DNA from: Cardiobacterium sp. Marseille-Q4385
GTDB lineage: Bacteria > Pseudomonadota > Gammaproteobacteria > Cardiobacteriales > Cardiobacteriaceae
Assembly: GCF_916618745.1 (NCBI RefSeq)
Contig: NZ_OU745373.1
Location: 1,252,001-1,316,000 of the forward strand
Reading direction: 5' to 3'
DNA: 64,000 nucleotides
Shown: piece after piece, positions 49,159 through 58,254 of the stretch
Numbering within the stretch: position 1 is the first letter of the stretch
Layout: the number at the start of each line of letters is the position of its first letter
Program-made: the position numbers and the translations under genes
Notes under the pieces: generated by a model
What the model saw: only the letters and a program-made list of their open reading frames with translations
Database searches by the model: none
What the model was told of the DNA's origin: nothing

Positions 49159-50916
49159 ATGAACGACGACACCGCCAGCACCTTCAACCACCAACCTGCC
49201 ATGACCTTTGCCAACGGTGCCCACGGCACCAGCCTGAGCCCGCCGCCCCCGCAGCAGGCGGGGCATTGCATGGATGTCTGGGTGGTATGCGAAAGCCTGC
49301 TGCAAGCGGACGGCACCCTGCCGACGAAAGCGCAGGTGCTGGCAGATGCCCGCCTGGCACAATCCAACCGCAATAACGTTGAGCAGGAATACTACCGCTG
49401 GCGGCGCTGGCGTAGCGGTGGGAGTTCCTCCCTATCTGACGGTGTTAATCCGGCAGCTTTCACCTTCCATACAGGAGACAACAACATGGAAAAGCCCCCT
49501 AAAAAAATTCCTTTTACAAACACCATCTATTACGGCCCGCCCGGTACGGGGAAAACCTATTGTCTTTCTCAATTATTAGAAGGCTATACGCGTCCTGCGC
49601 CCTCGAATCTCAATCAAGAAGAAAAATTGGACATATGGCGACAAGAATTTATAAAAAACAATATATCTAATTTGGCTTGGTGGAAAGTTATAGTGGCTGT
49701 TTTACTTCACCTAGGTAGAGGAGCAAGAATTGATGAAATACTTGAGCATGAATTTATTAAGGAAAGAGCTCCTAATGGTAAAATTAATGCTCCTAATGTA
49801 TGGAATAGTCTGACATTTCATGCCGTTGATAATTTGCCTAATATTAACATAAAAACAAGACACAAGCCTATTGTCTTTAGGAAGGATAATGAAGGTATAT
49901 GGTCATTGCTCGAAAATGCACAAGAGAATTGCAAAGATGCCAATGATTTCTTTGAGTCCTATGAGAATGGATTTCCGCCCGATTGGAATCCGGAAACTTC
50001 CGAGGTACTACGCAATTATAAAATCGTGACCTTCCATCAATCCTATGGCTACGAAGAATTTGTGGAAGGACTACGTCCTGTTCTGAGCAATAAAGAGAAC
50101 AAAGAGGATAGTGAGGAAACAGAGAGTGATAAAGCAGGCATAGTGCGCTATGAAATTCGTGACGGTATTTTCAAGGAACTGTGCAATGAAGCCCGCAAAG
50201 CGCCAAAGCAGCGCTTCGCCATCATCATCGACGAAATCAACCGGGGCAATATCAGCAAAATCTTCGGCGAATTGATTACGCTGATAGAAGCGGACAAGCG
50301 GGAAGGCATGAGAAATGCCATCAGCGTTAAATTGCCTTATTCCGGAGAATATTTTTCCATCCCGCAAAACGTCGATATTATCGGCACCATGAATACAGCC
50401 GACCGTTCTTTGGCCGTGCTTGATACTGCCCTGCGCCGCCGTTTTGCATTTGTCGAAATGATGCCGGATTATAAAGTCCTGAAAGATATTACGGTTGATG
50501 GTATCAAGATGGATGAATTATTGCGTCGTCTGAATGAGCGCATCGAAGTACTGTATGACCGTGACCATATGATCGGCCATGCTTATTTCATACCACTAAG
50601 AGACCAACCAACGCTGGAACATTTGGAGCAAATATTCCAGCAACGCATTATTCCGTTATTACAGGAATATTTCTTTGATGACTGGGAAAAAATCCGTCTG
50701 GTGCTGGGTGATAATCAGAAAGCAAAAGAAGAACATCAATTCATTAAGTGTGAAGAAAATACGGCAGGGGAAGCAAAACGTCTCTTTGGTGACAAACATC
50801 CGCTTGGCGACTATGGCATCAAGCCGCGCTATGTCATCAATGAAAATGCTTTCAAGGAAATAGAAGCCTATCGCGGTATCTATCAGCCATCAGCGGCGCA
50901 AGCGGGGAACACATAG
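49159..50916 (+). CDS. mcrB: McrB-like AAA+ GTPase of a modification-dependent restriction system
   Basis: McrB forms a GTP-driven ring that activates the McrC nuclease on methylated or foreign DNA. The product has Walker A YYGPPGTGKTYCL, Walker B IIIDEINRGNISKIFGEL and the McrB signature GTMNTADRSLAVLDTALRRRF in parts. The first 109 residues (to 49485) are GC-rich and include GTLPTKAQVLADARLAQ and EYYRWRRWR, possibly a small DNA-binding domain in place of the usual DUF3578. From 49486 the sequence turns AT-rich and a strong AGGAG precedes an in-frame ATG at 49486 (MEKPPKK), a credible alternative start. It abuts mcrC with a one-base overlap. Confidence 0.88.
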   Translation: MNDDTASTFNHQPAMTFANGAHGTSLSPPPPQQAGHCMDVWVVCESLLQADGTLPTKAQVLADARLAQSNRNNVEQEYYRWRRWRSGGSSSLSDGVNPAAFTFHTGDNNMEKPPKKIPFTNTIYYGPPGTGKTYCLSQLLEGYTRPAPSNLNQEEKLDIWRQEFIKNNISNLAWWKVIVAVLLHLGRGARIDEILEHEFIKERAPNGKINAPNVWNSLTFHAVDNLPNINIKTRHKPIVFRKDNEGIWSLLENAQENCKDANDFFESYENGFPPDWNPETSEVLRNYKIVTFHQSYGYEEFVEGLRPVLSNKENKEDSEETESDKAGIVRYEIRDGIFKELCNEARKAPKQRFAIIIDEINRGNISKIFGELITLIEADKREGMRNAISVKLPYSGEYFSIPQNVDIIGTMNTADRSLAVLDTALRRRFAFVEMMPDYKVLKDITVDGIKMDELLRRLNERIEVLYDRDHMIGHAYFIPLRDQPTLEHLEQIFQQRIIPLLQEYFFDDWEKIRLVLGDNQKAKEEHQFIKCEENTAGEAKRLFGDKHPLGDYGIKPRYVINENAFKEIEAYRGIYQPSAAQAGNT

Positions 50917-52250
50917 TGCATGACGTCACGCTGTTTGAGTACGACGCCCTGATCGCCGGGAAGGCGGTAGAGGAAGTGGGGGCAGGCGTCCACGTCATCC
51001 CGGCGCACGATTTCCGCTGGCTGAAAGCGCGCTGTTTAAGCATGAAAAAGGCCTGGCAGTGGTTGACGCTGACCAGGCGGTGTGGGCAAGAGGCACTGCG
51101 AACTGCCAACTACGCCGGCATCGTCCGTTGCCCCAGCGGGCTGCAACTGGAAATCCTGCCGAAGACCGGGCGGGCGGTGGGTGATGCGGATCGTGCTGAT
51201 CATGCCCGCCGCGTCCTGATGCGGATGCTCGCCTGCCTGCCCAACTTCCGCCACCTCCGCCTTGATGCCGCCGAACGTGCTGCCACCTCGCAGCCGCTGT
51301 GGGAAATCTTCATCGGCGAGGCGCTTGCAGCCATGGCTTCCGTCATCAAACACGGCTTGCGCCGCGATTACCGCACCTACGAAGGCAACCTCTTTCTCCT
51401 ACGCGGCAAGCTACTGCCCACCGCACACCTGCGTCACAACCTCTTCCGCGCCGACCGCTTCTACACCGCGCACGATGAATACAGCCCCGACCGCGCGGAA
51501 AACCGCCTGCTGCACAGCGCCGTGTTGCAGGCCCTGCAACGTACCCGCCACCCCGGTCATCAGCGCCTTGCCCGTGAACTGCGCTTTGCCCTCGCTGACA
51601 TTCCGCCTTCCACGCGGCCCGGCGATGATTTTGCCCGCGTCCGCTTTGAGCGCGGCATGGGTTACTACCGCGAGGCGCTCGCTTGGGCGCAGCTCTTGCT
51701 GGCGGAGACCAACCCGCTTGGCGACGGGCGCGACGATAGGCTGCCCGCGCTGCTGTTCCCGATGGAAGCGCTGTTTGAAGCTTACGTGGCGCAGCATCTC
51801 ACCCGCACCTTCCCTCATCTGCGCGTGCACACGCAGCATCGCAAGCACTGCCTGCTGGCTGGCGACGGGCCAAACCGCTTTTTGCGCCCCGATCTCGTTC
51901 TCAGTGACACCGAGGACGGCAGCACGCAATGGGTACTGGATTGCAAATGGAAGGTGCCGGAAGGGCAGGACATCAGTGGCGTCGCGAGTAGCGACCTCTA
52001 CCAACTGCTGGCTTACGGCATCAATTACTATGACGACCGGGCAGGCAAACTGGCGCTGGTGTACCCGCAAACGGCACTGTTTTCGCAACCGCTGCCTGTG
52101 CAGTTCCGCAACACGCAACTGCAACTGTGGCTGTTGCCGTTTGATTGTGATGCGGAAGAATGCCGCCTGCTGCTGCCGGATGATTGTCCGCCTGCGCAGC
52201 CGCCAAGCGGGATAAAGACTGACCTGCGCTACGCCGGAGCGGTGGACTGA
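50916..52250 (+). CDS. mcrC: McrC-like 5-methylcytosine restriction nuclease subunit
   Basis: McrC is the nuclease partner of McrB. The 444-residue product starts at GTG 50916, sharing its G with the mcrB stop. It has the McrC N-terminal TLFEYDAL block and the middle YRTYEGNLFLLRGKLLPTAHLRHN in pieces. The PD-(D/E)xK centre is RPDLVLSD...WVLDCKWKVP, followed by SSDLYQLLAYGINYY. The last residues (PAQPPSGIKTDLRYAGAVD) are encoded by a copy of the dispersed CCAAGCGGGATAAA repeat, so the C-terminus has been altered by repeat insertion. Confidence 0.9.
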   Translation: MHDVTLFEYDALIAGKAVEEVGAGVHVIPAHDFRWLKARCLSMKKAWQWLTLTRRCGQEALRTANYAGIVRCPSGLQLEILPKTGRAVGDADRADHARRVLMRMLACLPNFRHLRLDAAERAATSQPLWEIFIGEALAAMASVIKHGLRRDYRTYEGNLFLLRGKLLPTAHLRHNLFRADRFYTAHDEYSPDRAENRLLHSAVLQALQRTRHPGHQRLARELRFALADIPPSTRPGDDFARVRFERGMGYYREALAWAQLLLAETNPLGDGRDDRLPALLFPMEALFEAYVAQHLTRTFPHLRVHTQHRKHCLLAGDGPNRFLRPDLVLSDTEDGSTQWVLDCKWKVPEGQDISGVASSDLYQLLAYGINYYDDRAGKLALVYPQTALFSQPLPVQFRNTQLQLWLLPFDCDAEECRLLLPDDCPPAQPPSGIKTDLRYAGAVD

Positions 52251-52300
52251 AGTCTACCCTGCGCCCGCCAAGCGGCGTAGTTGCTGCGCCTGCCAAGCGG
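52195..52300. repeat. Dispersed CCAAGCGG repeats across the mcrC 3' end
   Basis: CCGCCAAGCGGGATAAAGAC at 52201 lies inside the mcrC reading frame; CCCGCCAAGCGGCGTAGTTG at 52263 and CTGCCAAGCGGGGC at 52287 follow in the gap. Confidence 0.75.
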
Positions 52301-52370
52301 GGCAACCGCGCGCTTTTCCCGCCCGCTATACTAGCCCCCTCTCATCACGCCGCTTGCGGCAGGAGTTTGT

Positions 52371-52808
52371 ATGCAACTGATCCTCTGGCGCCATGCCAGC
52401 GCCAACAGTTTTAACGGCTATGACCGCATGCTCGACCCGACCGGACACAAGCAGGCGGCGCAGGGCGGGCAGTGGCTTGCCACCCACTACCCCAATCTGC
52501 CCATCCTCACCTCGATGGCGCGGCGGGCGATCGAGACAGCGGCACATTATCCCTTCCCCAGCGAGGCGGTGGCCGCGCTCAATCCGGGCAAGGCGACGAT
52601 GAGCGTCTATGATTTTCTTGTTGCGCGCGGCGAGAGCAATCTCATCGCCGTCGGTCATTTGCCGTGGATCGGCCAGCTCGGCGCACATCTCTTGCGCACC
52701 GGCGGCTATTACCCCTTCAATCACGGCATGGTGCTGGTCTTTACCGGTGATGACGGCGAAAACTGGCAGCTGTGTGATTCTTTCCAACCACAACCCGTGA
52801 CGGGCTAA
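52371..52808 (+). CDS. sixA: Phosphohistidine phosphatase SixA-like
   Basis: The 145-residue protein has the histidine-phosphatase motif LWRHASA (His8) and the later catalytic His in IAVGHLPWIGQL. SixA removes phosphate from histidine-phosphotransfer domains and from the nitrogen PTS protein NPr. Length is close to Escherichia SixA (161). It is probably transcribed with the two genes that follow at 9 bp and 0 bp spacing. Confidence 0.88.
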   Translation: MQLILWRHASANSFNGYDRMLDPTGHKQAAQGGQWLATHYPNLPILTSMARRAIETAAHYPFPSEAVAALNPGKATMSVYDFLVARGESNLIAVGHLPWIGQLGAHLLRTGGYYPFNHGMVLVFTGDDGENWQLCDSFQPQPVTG

Positions 52809-52817
52809 GGAGTTCTT

Positions 52818-53333
52818 ATGCGTTTTCTTTTCCCCCTGCTGGCGGCGCTGGCCGCCCCGTTTGCCGCCGCACTCAGCGAAGCGGATTTGCTTGGCCGCTG
52901 GTCGTGCAGCACCTCGTATCCGGAAATCAATGCCAAGATTGACGATGTGCGCATTTTTAATGCCGACGGTACCACCACCAGCGACGGCACCACCATCTTC
53001 TTCATCCGCGACGGTCTCTTGCAATACACGACGCACAACGAAGAAACGTGGACGCTGAAAGACGGCGTGCTGCGCGTGGAGACGGTAAAAAGCGCGGTTG
53101 AGCGGGCAATGCCGCCGCGCATTCAGAAAATGCTGGACGAAAAACCCGATGTGGCAGCGTTTGAAGCGAAGATGTTTGGCGTGCTGCGCGCCGTGAAGAC
53201 GGGTGATGCGGTTTCGCTGACCGTTGATAAGGCCGACAAGCAGCAGCTTAATATGCACGACGAACGCGACAATCCGACGGAATGCACGCGGGCGGAGGTT
53301 AAACCGGCGGCGAAGCAGAAGAAAGGCAAGTGA
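52818..53333 (+). CDS. Hypothetical exported protein
   Basis: The 171-residue protein has a signal peptide (FLFPLLAALAAPFAAALS) and begins its mature part SEADLLGRWSCSTSY, a lipocalin-like or META-like first strand (LxGxW). The middle has TTIFFIRDGLLQYTTHNEETWTL and the tail is Lys-rich. Function is unknown. AAGGAG precedes the start; its stop overlaps the next start. Confidence 0.72.
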   Translation: MRFLFPLLAALAAPFAAALSEADLLGRWSCSTSYPEINAKIDDVRIFNADGTTTSDGTTIFFIRDGLLQYTTHNEETWTLKDGVLRVETVKSAVERAMPPRIQKMLDEKPDVAAFEAKMFGVLRAVKTGDAVSLTVDKADKQQLNMHDERDNPTECTRAEVKPAAKQKKGK

Positions 53334-53893
53334 AGCCGATGCGCGACGCCCTGCTCGTCATCGATATGCAAAACGGCGTGTTCGCCACGCCGCGTCATGC
53401 GCGCGTGGCGGTGGTTGGTAACATCAACCGCCTGATGGCCGCTGCCCCGCATACCGTCGTCATCCGCCATACGGGCGACGATTTGCCGGCAGACAGCGCG
53501 GCGTGGCAGTTATTGCCGGAACTGCACATCCCCGCTGCTGCGGTGTATCTCGACAAGACTGCCTGCAACGCCTTTTACCGCACCGCGCTTGCCACTACGC
53601 TGGCTGAGTGGCACTGCCACGACCTGACCATCTGCGGCTGCACGACCGATTACTGTGTGGACAGCACCATCAAGGCGGCAGCCGCGCTGGATTACCGCGT
53701 GACGGTCGCCGCCGATGCCCACACCACCGGCGACCGCCTGCCCATCGCGGCGGATGTGCTCATCGCCTACTACAACGACCTCTGGGCGCAGCTCATCCTG
53801 CCGGACAACCCCATCCGCGTCCGCCGCAGCGACAGCATCATTGCCGCCTGGCAGGCCTCCCCTGAATCTGCTGGTGTCGCCCAAAAAAGATAA
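53330..53893 (+). CDS. Isochorismatase-family cysteine hydrolase
   Basis: The 187-residue product has the catalytic triad of the family: Asp in LLVIDMQNGVF, Lys in YLDKTACNAF, and Cys in CGCTTDYCVDST. Relatives hydrolyse nicotinamide, isochorismate, biuret or other amides; the substrate cannot be told from sequence. The GTG at 53330 overlaps the previous stop (GTGA); an ATG three codons on (53339, MRDALLVID) is an equally likely start. Confidence 0.88.
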   Translation: MKPMRDALLVIDMQNGVFATPRHARVAVVGNINRLMAAAPHTVVIRHTGDDLPADSAAWQLLPELHIPAAAVYLDKTACNAFYRTALATTLAEWHCHDLTICGCTTDYCVDSTIKAAAALDYRVTVAADAHTTGDRLPIAADVLIAYYNDLWAQLILPDNPIRVRRSDSIIAAWQASPESAGVAQKR

Positions 53894-53948
53894 CGCCATC
53901 TCCTCTACCGCTTGCCGGGCTGAGGCCCACCCTACTTTGGAATCCCCC

Positions 53949-55811
53949 ATGCTCCTCTTTTCCCGACGCTTCCTGCCGTTCTTCATCACCCAGTTTGGCG
54001 GCGCTTTCACCGATAACCTCTACAAAAACGCGCTCTTGGTGTACCTCACCCTGCGCCTCAGCGACAGCAAAACCCTCAGCTTCTACACCAACCTGAGCAT
54101 GGCGCTCTTCATCTTTCCGATGTTCCTTTTCTCCGCCTGGTCCGGCCTGCTCGCCGACCGCTTCGAGAAGCGCTTTCTCATTGTGCGTATCAAATGGCTG
54201 GAAGTGTTCATCATGGCCGTCGGCATCGTCGCCTTCGTCTTTGACCTCATTCCGCTGATGGTCGCCGTGCTCTGCCTGCTCGGCCTGCAATCCACCTTCT
54301 TCGGACCGGTGAAATACGGCATCCTGCCGGAACGGCTGCGCGAAGAAGAACTGATGCTGGGCAACGGCCTCGTCGAAGCAGGCACCTTCCTCGCCATTCT
54401 CGGCGGCACCCTGGCGGGCGCCTCGTTGGTTGCGCGCGAATCGCTGTATCCGCTGCTGTACACGGCGATGGTCGCTGCCGTCACTATCGGGCTTATCAGT
54501 GCCTACCTCATTCCCGCCGCCCAGGGCTCAACCGACCGCAGTGCCCTGCCACCGTTCCACCCCTGGCAGCAGACCAAAACCCTGCTCGCCTACACCTACC
54601 AGCAGAAAACCATCTACCAGTGCATCCTCGCCATCTCCTGGTTCTGGCTGCTCGGCGGCGCGCTTTTGACGCAAATCCCGCAGTACGCCAAAGAAGTGCT
54701 GAACAGTGGCCCGGAAGTCACCACCTACCTGCTGGTGCTGTTCTCCGTCGGCATCGGTATCGGCTCGCTCCTCAGCAACTTCCTTGCGCGCGGGCGGATT
54801 GAGGCGGGGCTTGTCCCCGTTGGTGCCTTCATCCTCGCCGCCGGCATGGCGGGTGTCATCACCATCAGCGCCAACCCCGCTCTCAGCGAATTGCACACCT
54901 TCCGCACCTTCCTGCATGACCCGCGCTTCCTGCACACCACACTTTCCTTCTTCGCCATCGCCTTCGGCGGCGGTATCTACGCCGTGCCGCTCTACGCCAT
55001 CATCCAGCACCGCGCCGAAAGCGGCCACAAATCGCAGATGATCGCGGCGAACAACATCCTGAACGCGCTCTTCCTCGTGCTGGTGAGCGTCCTCTCCATC
55101 ATAATCCTCAGCGTCTTCGGCTGGTCGCTGCAAGCGCTCATCGCGCTCCTGCTTGGTGTGCACCTTGCCATCTCGCTCTACATCTTCACCGTCGTCCCGG
55201 AATTCATCATGCGCTGCCTCGTCATCCTCATCGTCGCTTGCTGCTACCGCCTGCGCGTACGTGGCCGCGACAACATCCCGCGCAGCGGCGCGGCCATCAT
55301 CGCCTGCAACCACATCTCCTACATGGATGCGCTCATCCTCATGGTCACCATCCGCCGTCCGCTGCGCTTCATCATGTACTACAAAATCTTCCGCATCCCC
55401 GTGTTGCGCTACATCTTCAAAAGCGCGCGCGCCATCCCCATCGCCGGACGCAGCGAAGACGCCGCGCTCTTCCGCCAATCCTTTGAAGACGTACACACGG
55501 CGCTCGCCGACGGCGACATCGTCGCCATCTTCCCCGAAGGCGAACTGACCCGCGACGGCGAAATCGGCGTGTACCGGCGCGGCATCGAAAAAATGCTGGA
55601 ACGCGACCCCGTGCCGGTCATCCCCGTCGCTATCGATAACCTCTGGGGCAGCCTCTTTTCACACGCGGGCGGACTGATGAAAGGCGGGCCGCGCAAATGG
55701 TTCGCCCGTATCGACGTCCTCATCGGTGCGCCGCTGCCGCCGGAGACCGATGCTGAAACGCTGAAAGAAAAGACGCTGGCCTTGCTGGCGCAACACAAAA
55801 CACAACCCTAA
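53949..55811 (+). CDS. MFS transporter-acyltransferase fusion (LplT-PlsC type)
   Basis: The 620-residue protein has two parts. Residues 1-410 form a 12-helix MFS domain resembling the lysophospholipid flippase LplT (FFITQFGGAFTDNLYKNALLVYL at the start, in pieces). Residues about 420-620 form a PlsC-type acyltransferase with HX4D in CNHISYMDAL and FPEGELTRDGEIG. In Escherichia LplT and Aas are separate and Aas also has an acyl-ACP synthetase domain, absent here. Likely role: flipping and re-acylating lysophospholipids. An 8 bp run of C lies just before the ATG. Confidence 0.9.
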   Translation: MLLFSRRFLPFFITQFGGAFTDNLYKNALLVYLTLRLSDSKTLSFYTNLSMALFIFPMFLFSAWSGLLADRFEKRFLIVRIKWLEVFIMAVGIVAFVFDLIPLMVAVLCLLGLQSTFFGPVKYGILPERLREEELMLGNGLVEAGTFLAILGGTLAGASLVARESLYPLLYTAMVAAVTIGLISAYLIPAAQGSTDRSALPPFHPWQQTKTLLAYTYQQKTIYQCILAISWFWLLGGALLTQIPQYAKEVLNSGPEVTTYLLVLFSVGIGIGSLLSNFLARGRIEAGLVPVGAFILAAGMAGVITISANPALSELHTFRTFLHDPRFLHTTLSFFAIAFGGGIYAVPLYAIIQHRAESGHKSQMIAANNILNALFLVLVSVLSIIILSVFGWSLQALIALLLGVHLAISLYIFTVVPEFIMRCLVILIVACCYRLRVRGRDNIPRSGAAIIACNHISYMDALILMVTIRRPLRFIMYYKIFRIPVLRYIFKSARAIPIAGRSEDAALFRQSFEDVHTALADGDIVAIFPEGELTRDGEIGVYRRGIEKMLERDPVPVIPVAIDNLWGSLFSHAGGLMKGGPRKWFARIDVLIGAPLPPETDAETLKEKTLALLAQHKTQP

Positions 55812-55825
55812 ACAAGGAAGCCACC

Positions 55826-57001
55826 ATGCACAAAACCCTCTGTCTTGCCCTCCTTCTCGCCGCGAGCGCCGCCCATGCCCTGAGCGACAGCGAAAAAGGA
55901 GCATTGAAGAGCGCCGCCGAACAGGCTTACCAACAGCAGGACTACGCCACCGCGCGGGAAAAATGGCAAACCCTCGCGGAGACCGGCGATGCAGACGCGC
56001 AACATATCCTCGGTTACTTCTACTACAACGGCCAAGGTGTAGCGCAAGACTACGGAAAAGCACGTGAATGGTGGGAAAAAGCCGCTGCACAGGAAAACGC
56101 TTCCGCCGCCAACAACCTCGGCCTCCTCTACAAAGAAGGACAGGGCGTCGCGCAGGACTACGACAAAGCGCGACAGTGGCTGGAAAAAGCGGCTATCCGG
56201 GGCAATGCCGCCGCACAAGGCAACCTTGCCGTCCTCTACTACGAAGGGAAAGGAGTAGCGCAGGATTACGGCAAAGCGCACGAATGGCTGGAAAAGGCTG
56301 CCGCCCAAGGCCATGCCGATGCCCAATACAATCTCGGTATCCTTTACGACAAAGGACAAGGTGTCCCACAGAATATCGGTAAAGCGCGCGAGTGGTATGA
56401 AAAAGCCGCCGCCCAAGGTGATGCCAGTGCCCAATACAACCTTGGCGTCCTTTACGATAACGGAGATGGCGTGGCGCAGGACTACGCCCAAGCGCGCGCG
56501 TGGTACGAGAAAGCGGCCGCCCAAGGGGATTTATATGCCCAATACAACCTTGGCGTCCTTTACGATAACGGAGATGGCGTGACGCAGGACTACGGTAAAG
56601 CGCGCGCGTGGTATGAAAAAGCTGCTGCCCGGGGTCATGTCAAAGCCCAATATAACCTCGCCATCCTCTATTACCAGGGCAATGGAGTGCCGCAGGACAT
56701 CAACAAAGGGCGCGAATGGCTGGAAAAAGCCGCCGCCCAAGGCCATGCCCGGGCACAATACCAGCTCGGTGTCCTGTATCGGGACGGACAAGGAGTACCG
56801 CAGGACTATGTCAAAGCGCGGGCGTGGTTTGAAAAAGCCGCCGCTCAAAATGATGCTCGGGCGCTATTTAATCTAGGGGCTCTCTACTAAAGCGGCATAG
56901 ATGTGCCGAAAGACATCGACAAAGCCCGCGAATACTTCGCACAAGCCGCCGCTCAGGGCGACGAAGCGGCCAAAGAAGCCTTGCAGAAACTCGGCAAATA
57001 A
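55826..57001 (+). pseudogene. Sel1-repeat protein truncated by an in-frame stop (functional part 55826-56890)
   Basis: The protein has a signal peptide (LCLALLLAASAAHALS) and about eight Sel1-type repeats of 36 residues (pattern AQYNLGxLYxxGxGVxQDYxKAxEWxEKAAAQGxA). A TAA at 56888-56890 ends it at residue 354. The same frame continues for 36 more codons, from SGIDVPKDIDKAREYFAQAA through EALQKLGK, to a second TAA at 56999-57001, and those codons are an evident last Sel1 repeat. One base change would restore the frame. The truncated protein may still function because Sel1 arrays tolerate loss of an end repeat. AAGGAAG precedes the start. Confidence 0.85.
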
Positions 57002-57156
57002 AACAGCGGCACGTCATAAATCCGCACCGCGAAAGCCCGGCAACCACGCCGTTTGGCGGGGTTTTCTTATCTGCAAAAATGGCACGGTTGACCCGCCTGT
57101 CGCCTTCCCCGTAGCATCCCTGCCACTCACTCACCCACCCACATCCGGAGCCGTCC

Positions 57157-58041
57157 ATGAATGCCCACCAACTCGGCGCCTGCCTTTACGTCCCCGCGAC
57201 CCATCCGCAGCTAGCCGCCATCGCGCGCGGCGAAAAACTGCCCGGTGTGCGCTCGCTCATCTACTGCACCGAAGACAGCGTAGCTGCACGCGACCTGCCG
57301 CAGGCGCTAGCCAACCTCGCTGCTGCGCTGGCCGCCACGCCGGACGACTGCCCGCGTCACCGCTTCATCCGCCTGCGCGATGCCGGCGTGATGCGGCAGG
57401 TGTTGACCATGCCGCATATCGAGCGCATCCACGGCTTCGTCCTGCCGAAAATCACCGCTGCCAGCCTCAGCGATTACCGCGACCTGCGCGGCACGGCTTT
57501 CCGCCTGATGCCGACCCTGGAAACACAGGAAACCTACCGGGAGAACGAAGTGCTACGCCTGCTGGATACCTTCGACCGCGACGGCTGGCGCGCGCACATC
57601 CTCTGCCTGCGTATCGGCGGCAACGACCTGTTGAGCCAGTTGCACCTGCGCCGCCCGCCGGATGTCACCCTCTACGCCACCCCGCTTGGCACATTGATTG
57701 ACCGCTTGGTCGGCCTCTGCAAACCGGCAGGCTACCTCCTCTCCGCTCCTGTCTTCGAATACCTCGACCGCCCCGACCTCCTCGCGCAGGAAGTGCGGGA
57801 AGACCTGCGCCACGGTCTCACCGGCAAAAGCGCCATACATCCCACGCAGGTGGCGGTGATTGAGCGGGAATATCGCGTCAGCCAGGAAGAACGCGACCTC
57901 GCGCAGCAAATTCTTGCCAGCGAAGAAGCCGTATTCCGCGCCGGCGGAGCGATGCAGGAAACCGCCGTGCACCGCAACTGGGCGCAGGCGACGCTGCACC
58001 GTGCGGCGGCGTTTCCCGCCGCAGCGGAGGATGGGGTGTGA
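57157..58041 (+). CDS. CitE/HpcH-HpaI-like C-C bond lyase
   Basis: The 294-residue TIM-barrel protein has SLIYCTEDSVAARDLPQAL near the start, HRFIRLRDAG, GFVLPKITAAS and RLMPTLETQETY (metal/CoA-site Glu), then LRIGGNDLL. These fit the citrate-lyase-beta/HpcH family, subgroup known from ter-associated gene sets rather than true citrate lyase. The reaction is unknown. The StiP-like and HAD genes of the same functional set are at the other end of the window (2.2-4.0 kb). Start at ATG 57157 with CGGAG upstream. Confidence 0.8.
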   Translation: MNAHQLGACLYVPATHPQLAAIARGEKLPGVRSLIYCTEDSVAARDLPQALANLAAALAATPDDCPRHRFIRLRDAGVMRQVLTMPHIERIHGFVLPKITAASLSDYRDLRGTAFRLMPTLETQETYRENEVLRLLDTFDRDGWRAHILCLRIGGNDLLSQLHLRRPPDVTLYATPLGTLIDRLVGLCKPAGYLLSAPVFEYLDRPDLLAQEVREDLRHGLTGKSAIHPTQVAVIEREYRVSQEERDLAQQILASEEAVFRAGGAMQETAVHRNWAQATLHRAAAFPAAAEDGV

Positions 58042-58170
58042 ACATGATGACGGTTGCGTGGATGGATGCCGCGTTTCGCGTGAAATTCGTAGGAAAAACG
58101 GTGTCACGGCAGCTATCCCGCTGACGCGCGCCAGTCTGCAAGAGATTGTCGTTTTAATAGGGATGACACA

Positions 58171-58213
58171 GGGCGGCGCAACGCCGTTACGGTTTTTGAG
58201 AAGTTTGACTATA
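58171..58213. mobile_element. Right half of a Correia-like element
   Basis: GGCGGCGCAACGCCGTTACG followed by GTTTTTGAGAAGTTTGACTATA matches the right 43 bp of the elements at 1869 and elsewhere. The left half is missing. Its outer end merges with the A-run of the RTX gene terminator. Confidence 0.75.
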
Positions 58214-58242
58214 AAAAACGCCCACCGATGGTGGGCGTTTGT
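58213..58242 (-). terminator. Terminator of the RTX gene
   Basis: AAACGCCCACC / GGTGGGCGTTT with loop GAT, followed on the minus strand by T residues. It lies 13 bp beyond the RTX stop. Confidence 0.9.
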
Positions 58243-58254
58243 CTTTGCCGTGCC

